A model generated the notes under the pieces. It was not told the origin of the DNA and searched no databases. It worked only from the letters and a program-made list of their open reading frames with translations. From assembly GCF_043641665.1 (NCBI RefSeq), contig NC_092180.1, positions 6,287,391 to 6,351,390 on the forward strand: a stretch of 64,000 nt of DNA. The letters run 5' to 3'. The DNA comes from Enoplosus armatus (lineage: Eukaryota > Chordata > Actinopteri > Centrarchiformes > Enoplosidae). Of the stretch, positions 52,111 to 63,657 are shown piece after piece. The first letter of the stretch is position 1. Every line of letters begins with the position of its first letter. The position numbers and the translations under genes were made by a program.

Positions 52111-53504
52111 GCTCTATTTAATCTGGAGGAGGTTCAACATGAGCAGGTTTTTAAGTCTGTAATAATGTTAGCTGTTACTGCATGATCTGATTTTCTCTGT
52201 TTCCAGCTAACATTTGAAATGTGGTGTTGATACTTTCATTCTACAGGAATAACTTACGTCAACTCCTCATACATGTTGAGCTACTGTAGCGAGCCATGCT
52301 CCTTTTTTTTTTTGTTTCTCTGCATTTTTACTGTAAACCGTCACATCACAAGTCCTCGATGATGAATGGCTGAAACTTTAATATCCTCTCCGCTGTTGCC
52401 TCATCTCTCACACCACAGAAATAGCACGCTGCAGCTCTCAGCTGGCACTGGTGGTAGACAGAAGCATGTTGGTCTGTCGTCACGGTGCTCTGAAAGCCTC
52501 AGTCGACATAAAATCTCTGTGAAAGACAAAAAAAGTCATAAGAATTATGTATTTGTGGTGCAAAGTAGTATTCTAGGTCTTGGACCAATCAGTTCTAGGC
52601 CTTGGACTAATCAATCAATGTGAGGTGTCCACAGAAAACACACACGAGGAAGAACAGAAAGTAAAGTATGCTGAGGAAAGTTCAGTCCAGTGGCTTCAGT
52701 CTACAGTGTGACAAACATCGTCCTCATGTAAACATAATAAACACACATCTGCCGCCAAGTGAAGACCTCAAACACAACATTTGTGTTGATAAAACTAACA
52801 CAAATACACACACTGCTAATCCAATAAGTGGAAGTGACCACGGTTCATTTAAAGAATCCCCCATGAGAAATAAGATCCAGTGGCAGTCATGATTGTTGTT
52901 GTTGAATCCAAGTCATGTAAAATTCAATTAGTTTTATTAGGCACGTGATGATTTTACATGTGAAAATGTAGCTTTCCTGCGTATTTCATTAGGCCACACA
53001 CGATTACACAGTTGTCTGTGTTTATGAGTGGGTGGTGGGTAGTTTACATACCAGAGACGCTGCCCCAAAAACAGAACATGGTTGAGTCTCACAGCTGAGC
53101 AAAAAGTGTCCAAACATCATTTAAGTTTGTGAGAGAAGACTCAGAGTTTCAGAAAGAGCCTGCAGGAGGAGGGCGTTAACAGGCACTGGTCTGATTGTTA
53201 TCAAAAGGTCTTCCTGTCTTTGAAATCCCTGCGCTGGTTGAATATCTATAGACTTCTACACACTATCCTCATAACGAGTTTAGATATTACAGGTACATGC
53301 AAACACAATAACACGGAGCACTCCTGTTTTTCCTCTTTGCATTCTGTCTTTTTCATTTTCTGGAGAGATTTTTAGTTTTAAGTGCATCTTCTTTATTTAC
53401 AAACCAGGATTCTTGGATTGAGGAAGCAACTAAGTGCTTCAGTTAAACGTGTTTTTCCTCTGTCTGCAGGTCCAGCACTGAGGTCCACTTTCACATTAAC
53501 TTAT
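52111..53504. other. Gene-poor region between repeats
   Basis: AT-rich DNA with no exon, RNA gene or clear repeat that I can support. A T-run lies near 52303-52312. Confidence 0.5.
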
Positions 53505-53695
53505 CTCCACCAAGGAGGTTTGGTTTTGGTCCCATTTGTTTATCAGTTTGTTATTTTAGTTTTTGGTGCAGATCCCAGAATATTTACAGGATAACATTGT
53601 GAGCCATTTTTGAAAATGTTGCTATCGTCTTGTTGGACTGACAGAAATATGCATCTGAAATAACATATTTAGAGGATTGCTCTGCCTTGGCGGAG
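53505..53695. mobile_element. Short MITE-like element with terminal inverted repeats
   Basis: The left end 'ctccaccaaggagg' (53505-53518) and the right end 'ccttggcggag' (53685-53695) match at 10 of 11 positions as inverted repeats. The interior includes 'ttggtgcagatccc' and is non-coding. The ends fit a common fish element with 'tctgccaaggagg...cggagg' termini. Confidence 0.6.
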
Positions 53696-53734
53696 TACTT
53701 TCTAGTGTATTTAGTCCCTCTAGTCTTTTTAAAG

Positions 53735-54290
53735 ATTTGAACATTTTGGGAAATACGCTTTCTGAGAGTGAGATGAAAAGATCCAATTTTACCAATACCA
53801 ATCTTATGTCTGCGTGTGAAGTATGGAGTCAGGACGCTGTTAGCCTAGCTTAGCATAAAGACTGTGACAAAATATACCTTTCAACTCTTGTAAAGCACAT
53901 AAATCAACATGTTTTATATCAGTTGTTTAAACCGTTCTAGAAACAAAATGTAAAAATGACAACTGGTGGTCGTAGTGGAAGTTATGTGCTTAAAGTATTT
54001 CTTGATGAGCAGTTCATCAGTCCGCCCAGTATTTCTGTGCAGCAGCTTTATAGTGCAGGTTGCCAGATACAGTCAGTGATGGTGCCAAACCTGTAAACCT
54101 CACTGTGACAACAAGACTTCAAGAAGCTGTTGATCACAGCAAAACAGTTACACTAAGTAAATCCCCCAAAATCCACAGTGTCACTTTTAACTTCCTGTTT
54201 GTTAATGGATTAAACAAACAACATGTTAATGAGCTTTAGAGGCGTTGATTCCTTCTTTATGCTAAGCTAGGTTAACCATTAACCTACATT
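53735..54290. mobile_element. Fold-back element with long inverted arms
   Basis: The left arm at 53839-53860 (reading gttagcctagcttagc) and the right arm at 54255-54276 (reading ctttatgctaagctag) match over 21 of 22 positions when one is reverse-complemented. Additional inner pairs are visible, for example 'acatgtttta' with 'caacatgtta' and 'gtttaaacc' with 'gattaaac'. The outer left sequence 'gaacattttgggaaatac' corresponds to the inverse of the end fragments at 24.7 and 56.7 kb. It looks like one non-autonomous element of about 560 bp with no protein-coding frame. Confidence 0.65.
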
Positions 54291-56384
54291 CAGTGTTACT
54301 CACCTAAATGCATTATTTGTATCTGTGAGGTCTAATAAAACGTGTTTAACACATTTCTTTTTTGTAAAGCCAATTCTTTTTGTTTGAAAGCCGCTTTACT
54401 TGCTGCCACAGACACAAGATTGATATCAATATCAAGGAAAGCAAACAGGTCGAACTATTTCTGTAAGTGGCCTTTATTAAAAGAGGAATTTGGTCATTTA
54501 TGATCTTTTTTTTTTCCTGTTCTTGGCAACAGCAAAATGGCAGCAACGTCAGCACGTCTCTGGAACAGTTTATTGTAGCCTGTCATGGACAGAAATACAC
54601 TCTAAAAGTCATAGAGCCAGCAGATTAAGACAGAAATATATCACCATGTAAAATAATAATAACAACGTTGCCTTGTGTTGTGACGATGATCTGACTCTTA
54701 CAGAGTCAAATAATAATTTACTCTGTTTTGAGCAGTTTGAGTGGACAAAGGCTTTGAGTTTATAACAGTATCAAAGAAGCAGAAACTTCTTTAACCTTTA
54801 AATAATCTTAAATTGTAAAGATCTGATATCGTGTTGTGTCTTCTGCCTTGCATGACCAACCACCCCCCCACCCCTCTTAATTATCCTCTTTTTCTCTTTT
54901 GCATGATTATCTTGTTTTCCTTCTTTTCCTGCTTTCTGCCTTTTCCCACCCACTTCACGTCCCCTTGAGAAGCTGGCAGCAGACTTTCAGATCCCACCAG
55001 CCTCTGCTAGCTGGGAATCTGCTGCCCTTTGATTTAAATAGCATAACCCTCAGTGTCCCATATTCCATACACAAACAGGAAGTGAAGACCTTATTGCTGA
55101 GGGGGGATGTTGTGAAAGTCTTTATTTTTCACCAAGTTCACAGTTACTTTGCATTTCACACTACACCACCTCTGAAGTATGAGGAAATCAGCTTGTTTGA
55201 GGCGTTCGTTTAGTTCTTAGAATGTCTTTAAATAATTACGTTTTTTTTTTTATTTCACATGACTCTGTGCTTTAGGAATGTGATTCAGAAAGGGATTTTT
55301 ATTTTTTTTCGCATGTTTTTCCCATGTTGAGGAAAATCTCAGTGGAGGTTCTTTTTTATCTGGTAGTTTCACTTCATGAGAAAATTACTATTTAAATGGT
55401 CCCAGTGGGTCGTTTCTTCAGTATTTCCTCTCGTCAGGAATGCTCAGAGTGGGAGTGTTTCAATGTAATAGGAAATACTTACTTACTGACTTAAGACTGT
55501 TTCAACACGTTATAAAATCAAGAACAAGATCATCTTCGTGCTGTCGCTTCTCCTAACATCCCAAGTGTGTGTGAGAAAGACTTACAGACTGACTGAAAAG
55601 AAAAAAAGATTTGTTTTTATATCTGAGTTGCAAACAATATGTAACACACAATCTCACAGTAGTCCCCCCCAATCTGGCAAATCTTTCAGAACATTTTTCA
55701 GCTCATAGTTTTGTTTTCTGCTTCGTATGAAACAATAAACACAGTCACTGCTGGCACTGACTTTGTTGTCATTGTAGAAAACATAACAGTGTTGAGATCC
55801 AGGAGTGGTGGAGGCAATGAACTGGGGTTACTGTGTTCGACAAGTGTGAGGAAGGCGAATGACAGATTATATTCTATTATATTAATTAGTCTTGAAGTTC
55901 TGATGTAGCCGCAAGACGTTTTTTTTTCTTTACAAATAATTCATGCCGATGTGCAAAACACAAACACATCCTGCTTTCATTCGATGGTTTACGTCATCAG
56001 TGCCGCTGAGAAACCTCATCCAAAGGCCTCTGCACTAAAGCTGAGAACTATTTCTTTTCTCATGGTGAGCCACTCAGAGGCTTGAAAGACAGATAGTCAG
56101 CGGTGTACATCTGGACCAGGAGGTGAAAGAGAAAGGAGATGGTTTGTTCCAGCTGCTGTGCAGAGGTTAGTGCAGTTCAGCAGGCTGGATCATTGTGCTT
56201 TCTTTGGTACCTAAAGCTAAAAATACTATTAATACTCGAACTGTGTTTTCTGTTGATGAAAATGTTGTTTACATTCCTTGGTTACTGTGTTGGATTGTAA
56301 TAGAACTTTTTCACAGAAGATGTTTTAGTAGGAAACGTACATAACATTAACAAAGTGCCCCAGTAAGCAGAGGTCAGTAAAGAA
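54291..56384. other. Gene-poor region
   Basis: No supported exon, RNA gene or repeat family. There are poly-pyrimidine and poly-T runs near 54860-54900, 55240-55252 and 55918-55928. Confidence 0.5.
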
Positions 56385-56625
56385 TAGACAAACAATTAGT
56401 TAATCGGTTAAGTTAGTTGATCGATCCACAACAATTTTGATAATTTATTAATCTTTTAATTCAAATGCCAAATATTTATTGGTTCCAGCTTCTCAAATGT
56501 GAAGCTGTTCTGCTTTTCTTTGTCTTCTATGATAGTAAACTAAATATCTTGAGCATTTTTCACCATTTTCAGACATTTCATAGACAAAACGATTATCGAT
56601 TAATCAAAACATCAAGCCAGGTTAA
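56385..56625 (-). repeat. Interspersed repeat, 'ATTAATCG' family (copy 3)
   Basis: It contains 'aaatgccaaatatttattgg' and 'ttccagcttctcaaatgtga', which match the reverse complement of 61440-61510 over most positions. Both ends carry AATCGGTTAA/CGATTAATC words. The open frame across it is not a gene. Confidence 0.7.
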
Positions 56626-56639
56626 GTCTTTCCCCGCTG

Positions 56640-56760
56640 TTCCCAGTCTTTATGGTAAGCTAAGCTAAGCTGGCTCTAGCTTCATAATTAGCACACAGAC
56701 GTGTGAGTGATATAGCTCTTCTAACCTAACTCCTCAAGTGTCAAAGTATTCCTTTTAACA
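56640..56760 (+). repeat. Fold-back family end fragment (copy 2)
   Basis: 'cagtctttatggtaagctaa', 'ctagcttcataattagcaca', 'cagacgtgtgagtgatat' and 'caaagtattcctttta' parallel the fragment at 24625-24755 in order and spacing. Here, as there, it directly follows an ATTAATCG-family copy. Confidence 0.6.
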
Positions 56761-57239
56761 ATAACCTCAATGTTCCTCAACCCATAAATACAAGAGTCTC
56801 CTGGATGATTTAACAACACTACAGAATTATGTGGCCATCACTTATAAACGTGTCCCATCATCAGCTGTTGCTTTGGAGGAGATGAAACCGGAACCGCAAA
56901 AGTGCCACTGATGAAATTATTCCACAGTAACCCAAAATGTAATGTAATCACTGCATTCACATGAATAAATATCACACAAATCTACTTCAAAGCTGCATTA
57001 ATCAATATTTTTATGTCAAATTATTTTTTGTAACAAAGAAACTCACAGCTCTAGGCTCCTTTTTTTAGCCACTTTTAGCTTAATGTTTTGGTTTTACGGC
57101 ATACGCACTGGTTGGTTACTGGTGGTTCAGTCCTTATTGCTCTCATTTTGTGTTTTTCAGCAAACAACTGTGATAAACCCACAGTAAAGCACGACCCACA
57201 AAGTTAGCAACTAGCTAATACCCTTCAGAACAGAGAGTG

Positions 57240-57810
57240 GAGACCAAAACTGAGCTAAAAAGAGTGATTAGAGTGCTGCAGGGATGATGTGTTTTCGTAG
57301 GCCAACCAGGAAGTTAGCATCACTTTGGTTCCCTTGACAAAAAGCCGATGGGATTTCAGATTTTTGCAGAAAATGACCTCTGTGGCTTATGATTTTTGAA
57401 GCATAAATGTAGGCTAATGTTAGGCTATAAACAAACTACACCACAGTTGCATGACGCCATCGTCACCACTACTAAGCCTCCGACTTAACACTCTTACCTC
57501 TTCTACAAAAGCCGATCCTCTTAGCATGAAATGATCTAGCTAGCGGTCCTGACTGTGTTTGCAAGAGCTCGAGTATAAACAGAGCAAGGCTGTAAAGGCG
57601 AGTGAGTAGAAGAAGGAACCAGAGGTGGAAAAATGCTAACTCACTTCTGGGTTTTAGGACTTAGTGCTGCAGCACTCTGTAGTGGACTTACATTTGCCAG
57701 AATCACGCCTCCAGGTGAATGCTAATGTTGGTTAGTGTCTTTTGGACGCACTGGATGCAACATTAGCTTGGTGATAACCAGCTAGAAAGCTATTGGTGTT
57801 GCCTTGGTTG
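57240..57810. repeat. Possible interspersed repeat
   Basis: 'agtgctgcagggatgatgtg', 'ggccaaccaggaagttagca', 'tgcagcactctgtagtggac' and 'ttgccagaatcacgcctcca' followed by 'ggtgaatgctaatg' resemble phrases of a fish repeat. There is no internal second copy, so this is a weak call. Confidence 0.3.
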
Positions 57811-59285
57811 AGGTTAATTTAGCTAGTGGTGATGCACCCGATTGACGAAACAATAGCTGAAAAAAGTAATAACTCAACTGCCATGAAACAAGTTGTTGAT
57901 TGTTAACGATCATGTATTAAAAATATGCCCCCAGTGAAAATTCCCTCTTAATAACTTCGTCTGCAACAAAGAGCTGATGGAAAATGGCAGCTGTGAAACT
58001 GCTTCGGAGTGCAGCTGTGACATCGAATGAAAGCAAAGCATTAAATTGTAATTTATGTCTGCTGGAACAACTGTCTCCACTCTACAACTCCACTAAACTG
58101 ATCTGTCACTTAAGTGGAAATTCACTTACTGCTGTGACACAAATGATGTCAGCTTAACATTTAAATACACTTTCCACCAATAAGACAAAACAAAAACAGG
58201 CGCATGTTTGATGCATGTAGCAGCAGTGCGGTATATGAGGGCTGATTGATTTCCAGCAGACGTGGAAGCCTCTCCGCCCTCCCTCTGTCCTTGTTGGCTC
58301 TCACAGCAGGTGTGACAATGTCTGACAAGTGTTAGAAAAAGAAGGGCAACAGATAAAATGTGGCAACCAAATGGATAACTGGTGCTATCACTCGCTAATA
58401 GGGTATTACAGATATTATTGGCTAAACTCTTTCAATAAAATCCCTCACTTGAAGAAATCCAATTTCATACACGTCATGCATCATGTTTGAGCTGAAAGGC
58501 GCGGCTACATGCATGTTCTTGATGAGCTTTAATGTATTTGTGAAGAGGGCTATTTATTGGACAAAGTATTCACGAAACGTCACAAATGCCTCCCGCGCCT
58601 CCCTCGCTCAGTGTGTGGGTGAAAAAGCTTCAAAGTTTCCTTGGACTTCCAAATGGATGTTCGGCCGTACCACAGAGGACACGGCTAAGTGCTTTAGCAG
58701 CGGGTGATGCTAACGCAGTAGGACAGGCTCAGTGTGGCGTGAAGCAGAAGAGTGCTGTGCGAGGTGACTTATGGGACAATGGGGCCGCTTTTCGCAAATA
58801 AAACATGAGGCTTATCCAGAGCCTCTGAGCTATACTGTCTCTGTTTCTGTCAGGTGTTTGTGGGTAGAAAGAGAGGGGGAAAAATCTGATTTAATGCTCC
58901 TGAACGGTTTGGATTATCTGGCGGACAATGGAGGGTAATTCAGTGAAATATGTTGTTTTTTTGGGAATGTGCAGCATCCTTTTAACATCCAGTTCGATCT
59001 ACTTTATTTCCTCTTAAGTAGCTTCAATGTTGTTAAAACCATCTTACTTCATATATGTTCTGCTTAAGCTTTTGATTGAAGCTGAATGACTACATCGAGT
59101 GAAATATTCAAACCCCTTTTATGGCTGCAGCATTTCATTGAATGGAAATATTCCTTGTGCATCACTTTGTACATATTTTCCCCCCAAATTTAGTCACATA
59201 TTTATATTTTTGGAAACTCTGGGATCTGCACTAGAATTTGAAATATAGGTCTGTACAGTGTTTGTCAGACCCGCCGTCGAGACAG

Positions 59286-59339
59286 TAGAGTTTAATATGT
59301 TAAATATTAAATTAGAGTTTAATATGTTAAATATTAAAC
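59286..59339. repeat. Tandem duplication of a 27-bp palindromic unit
   Basis: Two head-to-tail copies (59286-59312 and 59313-59339) differ only at the last base. Each unit is itself nearly palindromic: 'agtttaatat' - 'gttaa' - 'atattaaa'. The stretch could extrude as a cruciform. Confidence 0.85.
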
Positions 59340-61319
59340 TCACAAGATGAATCTGAGGGGTCACATTCTGCTGCACAAAGTTATGTTTAACCTTTAAACT
59401 TTCGTATCATCTTTTGCTTTATTTTATTTTTGAAATACTATAGATTCAACTCTTCAAGCCGCTAAATGGTTAAAATCAAGAACTCAATCAATGGACATCA
59501 CAAGAGGTCACAAGTGAAACATATACTACTGTCCAACTACATCTCATACTAATAATTCAGTTGAAAGAGAGCCTGTAAAATAATACTTCTTATGTAGTTT
59601 AATGGACATGAGAGATGAACTGACACCAGTCCTAAACAATCTGTCATGCATCTACAGTATTTTTGAACTGGCGACAGCAATGCTTGAGACATGTGGGACT
59701 AGTTGTGATGTAAAAGCAGAAGACAGTCATCCATTAAAAAAAAGTCTATTCTCCTGTTTCTTCAATTAATGAGAAGCAGCAGCATTTGAGTCCTAAAAGG
59801 CATCAAGTGTCTAAAGCAATCCATTTAGTCTAAAAAACATCTCTTGATAATTTCAACTATAAAAGTCTCAACCTTCAATTATGTAATGCAAACACTTTGA
59901 AGGAAGAGGCCTCTGAATTTAGCTCCAAAACAACATCAAGTTTTCCTTTAAAATCCAACCGAAGAGACGTATAAATAAGACATTGTTTGCGCAGTACATC
60001 GACACACAGCTATCTTTGGCAGTGACATCTTTGGGTATAAAAGGTTCAGAGCTTCAGTGACTCTTTTTTTTGCTTTTTGACCCTTTGTATGCCGGTGGTC
60101 CATGTTCTTCAACCCCTGATTAGACTTTTTTAGACAGTTGCATTAAAGAGTTGTGGGAAGACGTCACGAAACAAAAGGCATCAAAAACATGTTTCAGGCT
60201 GCCAAGTTTAGAGAGGGTGCTTTAAGTGACAGTTTTAGTGATTTAATAAATGGTCTTATTCGTCAGAAATAAGCAGTGATTAAAAAAAGTACTTTTTTTT
60301 TTTACATACATATTTTGTTTTAGCATGTTTAACAATGAGAATAATCTGCCTTTGTTTCAAGCAAATCCTTCATTAAAGGTTTAGAAAAGTCTCATCATAT
60401 TAAGATGTAGACAAAATGGTTGAAATCGTTATTAAAAACAATATTTTCTGATATCAATCAATCCAAATATGGCAAATGCACGCATTATTTAAAGCCATGT
60501 TTCACTGTCATGCATTACAAGACATCAAACTCTTTTCTGATCATATTCATCTGGATGTGCACATGTGTGTCTTTGTTAGTAGACAGATATATCTTTGTTG
60601 TGTGAGAGCTGATGAGGTTTGAATCGGTGGACGAGGTGCATAAAGATGGTGGCCTCCCTCCTGTGTGTTAAAACCTCATAGTACTATATGTGCTGAATAC
60701 ATTAATGAACACTCAGCAGCACAGTCAATATTTCATAGGCAGCGAGTGTTCCTAAAATGACAAACAGAGCGTAATATATGTCGCTCCTTAACATTTTAGT
60801 ATAATACAGCTGCTGACTGAAGCATATCCACTGTGTTCTGGTTTATTCCTGTAAAATGAAGGTCTGTATCTATACTTTAAATTTCAACTTCATCGTCCCT
60901 GAGAGGAAATGTGTCTTGCAGCCAGGTGAAACACCATAACACACCCAGACTTGAACATAAAACATAACAAAACACAAAAATTATATTAAAGAAAAATAAA
61001 AAGGTGCTAAAAGCTGCCACACATAAGCCCACATAAAACAGTGTACATCAAATTATAACATATAGCATCCAGCCGTCATCTTTATCAACAGTTATCACTT
61101 CTGCCAAAACCACGAGGAGCAGACAGTTTAAACAACGGCTCCTAAAAGAGGCCTTCAGCTTCCCTGCAACATGCAAACCAATCAGTCAGAAAAAGCTCAT
61201 TTTTAATTCATTAACAGGAGATTTTGCCTCATTAAATCATTCAGAGTTGTGTATAATTCTAAAAGTGTTAAAAAAAAATCAATCAGGACAAGTTGCTACT
61301 TCCCATGATGTCAACCAAC

Positions 61320-61600
61320 AATAATCATTATTTATTATCGATAAATCTGCTGATTATCTCCTCCACTAATCGATTCACTGGTTGGTCTCTAAAACGTTCA
61401 GTCCAAATCTCAGAGATATTCAGTTCACAATGATATAAAACAGAGAAAAGCAGCAAATATGTTCATGTTGAGAAGCTGGAATCAGTAAATGTTTGGCATT
61501 TTATTTCTTGAAAAATTACCTAAATTATGAATCGATTGTTGGATAAATTCTTTGTCGATAGACTGATCGATTAATCGACTGTTGTTTCAGCTCTCATTTC
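61320..61600 (+). repeat. Interspersed repeat, 'ATTAATCG' family (copy 4)
   Basis: It is bounded by 'attatcgataaatc' and 'ctgatcgattaatcgactgt' and contains 'gagaagctggaatcagtaaa', the inverse of the copy at 56.4-56.6 kb. It is the least decayed of four copies. The final 'gttgtttcagctct' matches the family's usual end. Confidence 0.7.
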
Positions 61601-62138
61601 ATGTGAAGAATTTTGATAACTGTTGTGATAATCTACAAGGTAAAAAATGACTGCTGCACTGAAATACAGAAACAGGACACTGACGCTGAGATAAATACAC
61701 ATTATTTTTCAGTCTAATGTCTCATCTGTCACTGAAGCTTTGCTCTAACATCTGTTTGTGCGTCTCCTCTCATCGACTGACTTCCTCTCTACAGGTATGT
61801 ACACATATTTACCACTTGGGTTCAGCGTGTACAGAAGCACACTGAAAACTCAGCAGAGCGTCACTATTTTTAGATGAAATCAGTGAAGACGCAGAGTGAG
61901 AATACGTCCGTCCACTCGAGCCGCCCACCCCCCACCCCCCACCGCCCTGCAGGCCCGATTGTGTTCCTATACAAAGTCAGGAAGCTGTCTGGCCTCTGAG
62001 AGCTGCCTTGTTGTGAGGAAACACACTGCATGCTGGGCTCACGTCCAGGGCCGAGCCTCGATACACAACAAGACGGGGCGTTTCTCCACCCCACCACTCT
62101 TACACCAGCCAAAGGATTAAAACACACACAGGCAGGAT

Positions 62139-62181
62139 TATTATCATTATTATTATCATTATTATTATTATCATTATTATC
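62139..62181. repeat. (ATT/ATC)n microsatellite
   Basis: Imperfect trinucleotide array of ATT interspersed with ATC. Confidence 0.85.
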
Positions 62182-62307
62182 AATTTACATTTGTAATGGC
62201 TCAAATAAAGATTTTATATCTCTGTACACAAGGCTTATCAGTTTATTTATGAATCCATTCATTGAATGCACATCAAATAAATTAAAATAAATATAAATAC
62301 TTGTTCT

Positions 62308-62311
<4 letters not shown>

Positions 62312-62360
<49 letters not shown>
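62312..62360. repeat. (TG)n microsatellite
   Basis: An uninterrupted TG run of about 24 units. Confidence 0.95.
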
Positions 62361-62361
<1 letters not shown>

Positions 62362-63044
62362 ATAAAAAGGGTTAAATCACAATTGGATGAAGATTATAGA
62401 TTATGAATTCAAATAGCTACACAACATATATTGAACTACTAATTGTCAGTTGATTTTATTCTGATACACTAGAATAATTCAGCCCTAATGTAAATAAGTG
62501 AGACATATCAACATTTAATTATAACCCATATCATCAATATTATTCCTTTAAATCCCTGTTGCTGTGTGCACTTTGGTATAAAGTACATTTACCTGTAATG
62601 AAATGAGCTACATAAATAAAATTAAATTGTTGGTTATTAAGCAGGTGCTCATAAACGATTCACCACAGGACATCAAAGATAAAATACAAGAACCAGCATA
62701 AGATCCAGTATTATAAGTGTAAATTATTGCTGGTTCTATTCTGTTTAAGGCGTGTGTACTTATTTTTGGGAGGTGAAGAAAGTTCCAGATACAGACAAAA
62801 AAAAGAAAATATACAAGAAAAAAATGACCGTAAATAACAATAATAATACCATCATTTTTTATTCTAGCTAATATTAATTGGAGAGGTGAGGGATCGTAAG
62901 TTACCATTGGCTCTCCGGGTCCCATAGAAACGGTGATGTAGCGGCGGAGGGGCCGGGTCTTCCTGCAACAGCTGAGGCGGATCTGCAGCTTGATTACGGC
63001 TCACAGCGGACTCCAACATAATTGATGACCTAATTGAAAAGCAG

Positions 63045-63084
63045 GAGGAGGAGGAGGAGGGGGGAGAGAGTGAGAGAGGGAGGA

Positions 63085-63120
<36 letters not shown>

Positions 63121-63150
63121 GAGGAGGAAAGAGGGGGGGGGGGGGCTCGC
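63045..63150. repeat. Purine-rich (GGA/GA)n tract and poly-G run near the rbpms2 promoter
   Basis: GGAGGA blocks pass into (GA)n at about 63080-63120 and then a G-run near 63135-63147. Frames on the - strand through it (Leu/Ser/Pro-rich) are artefacts of the repeat. Confidence 0.8.
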
Positions 63151-63603
63151 TCACGGACAGGAGGAGAGAGAGACGCGCTCCAATGAGAAAAGTTTACTTG
63201 TTCTTCCTCCGCACAATCCCACAGCTGAGGGCATTGATGTGAGCGCAGAGGCTTTCTGTTTTTTACGCGCACTTCTTTCCCCCCATCTTTCACCCTCACA
63301 CACGGAGCACAAATCCACCTTCTCACCTTTAGTTTAGCGCGTGTCTGTGTTTCTTTTCTTTCCCTTTCTTCTCTTTTATGAATGATTCTCTCTCGCAATA
63401 CTACAACTTCTACTTCTACTCAAATATCCTCGGATACCTCGTCGTCCTCGTCTGCACGACCTCACCTCGGCACATCCTCTCTCCTCAAGTTCAGACGCCA
63501 CCAGGACTTTCACTGCAGCTTCAGACGCACTTGGGGGAAATATCACTCGACGAAGAAAGACTTGATACTCAGTGAAGCAGCAGCCGCTGAGGCGACCGTC
63601 AAC
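63150..63603 (+). promoter_or_regulatory. rbpms2: rbpms2 promoter and 5' UTR region
   Basis: GC-richer, pyrimidine-rich DNA directly upstream of the rbpms2 start codon. No clear TATA box is placed. From 63382 the frame of the rbpms2 start is open without a stop, and an overlapping frame begins with ATG at 63378. The transcription start therefore decides whether upstream ATGs are in the mRNA. Confidence 0.4.
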
Positions 63604-63657
63604 ATGAGTCTCAAAGCTGACGCAGAGCCGAATAACAACGTTTCCATCGAGGAGGAG
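63604..63657 (+). CDS. rbpms2: RNA-binding protein RBPMS2, first coding exon (partial)
   Basis: The ATG at 63604, in good context (A at -3), opens an 18-codon exon reading MSLKADAEPNNNVSIEEE. It ends at a strong donor, GAG|GTGAGT, in phase 0. In RBPMS/RBPMS2 proteins a short variable N-terminus ends in EEE at an exon boundary, and the next exon starts the RRM with VRTLFVSGLP. The MS-LK start and acidic end fit the RBPMS2 branch best. The RRM exons are not in the window and must lie to the right. RBPMS2 is a single-RRM RNA-binding protein found in the cytoplasm and RNA granules of smooth muscle, heart and oocytes. The identification rests on a short exon, so the family is fairly sure and the paralogue less so. 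Confidence 0.72.

Larger units (their letters stand above)
57811..62870. other. Gene-poor region upstream of rbpms2
   Basis: No supported exon. A block of complex, GC-richer, non-repetitive sequence at 58200-58830 is a candidate regulatory region. The stretch also has a duplicated palindrome at 59286-59339, a retroelement-like A-rich piece near 60890-61010, an ATTAATCG repeat at 61320-61600, and simple repeats at about 62139-62181 and 62312-62360. Confidence 0.55.

Noticed and set aside
51916..52185. 89-codon open frame
   Set aside because: It lies across a recognised interspersed repeat and its continuation; chance opening in non-coding DNA.
63030..63398. Leu/Ser/Pro-rich frames on the - strand
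   Set aside because: They arise from the GGA/GA simple repeat and poly-G run; no family resemblance.
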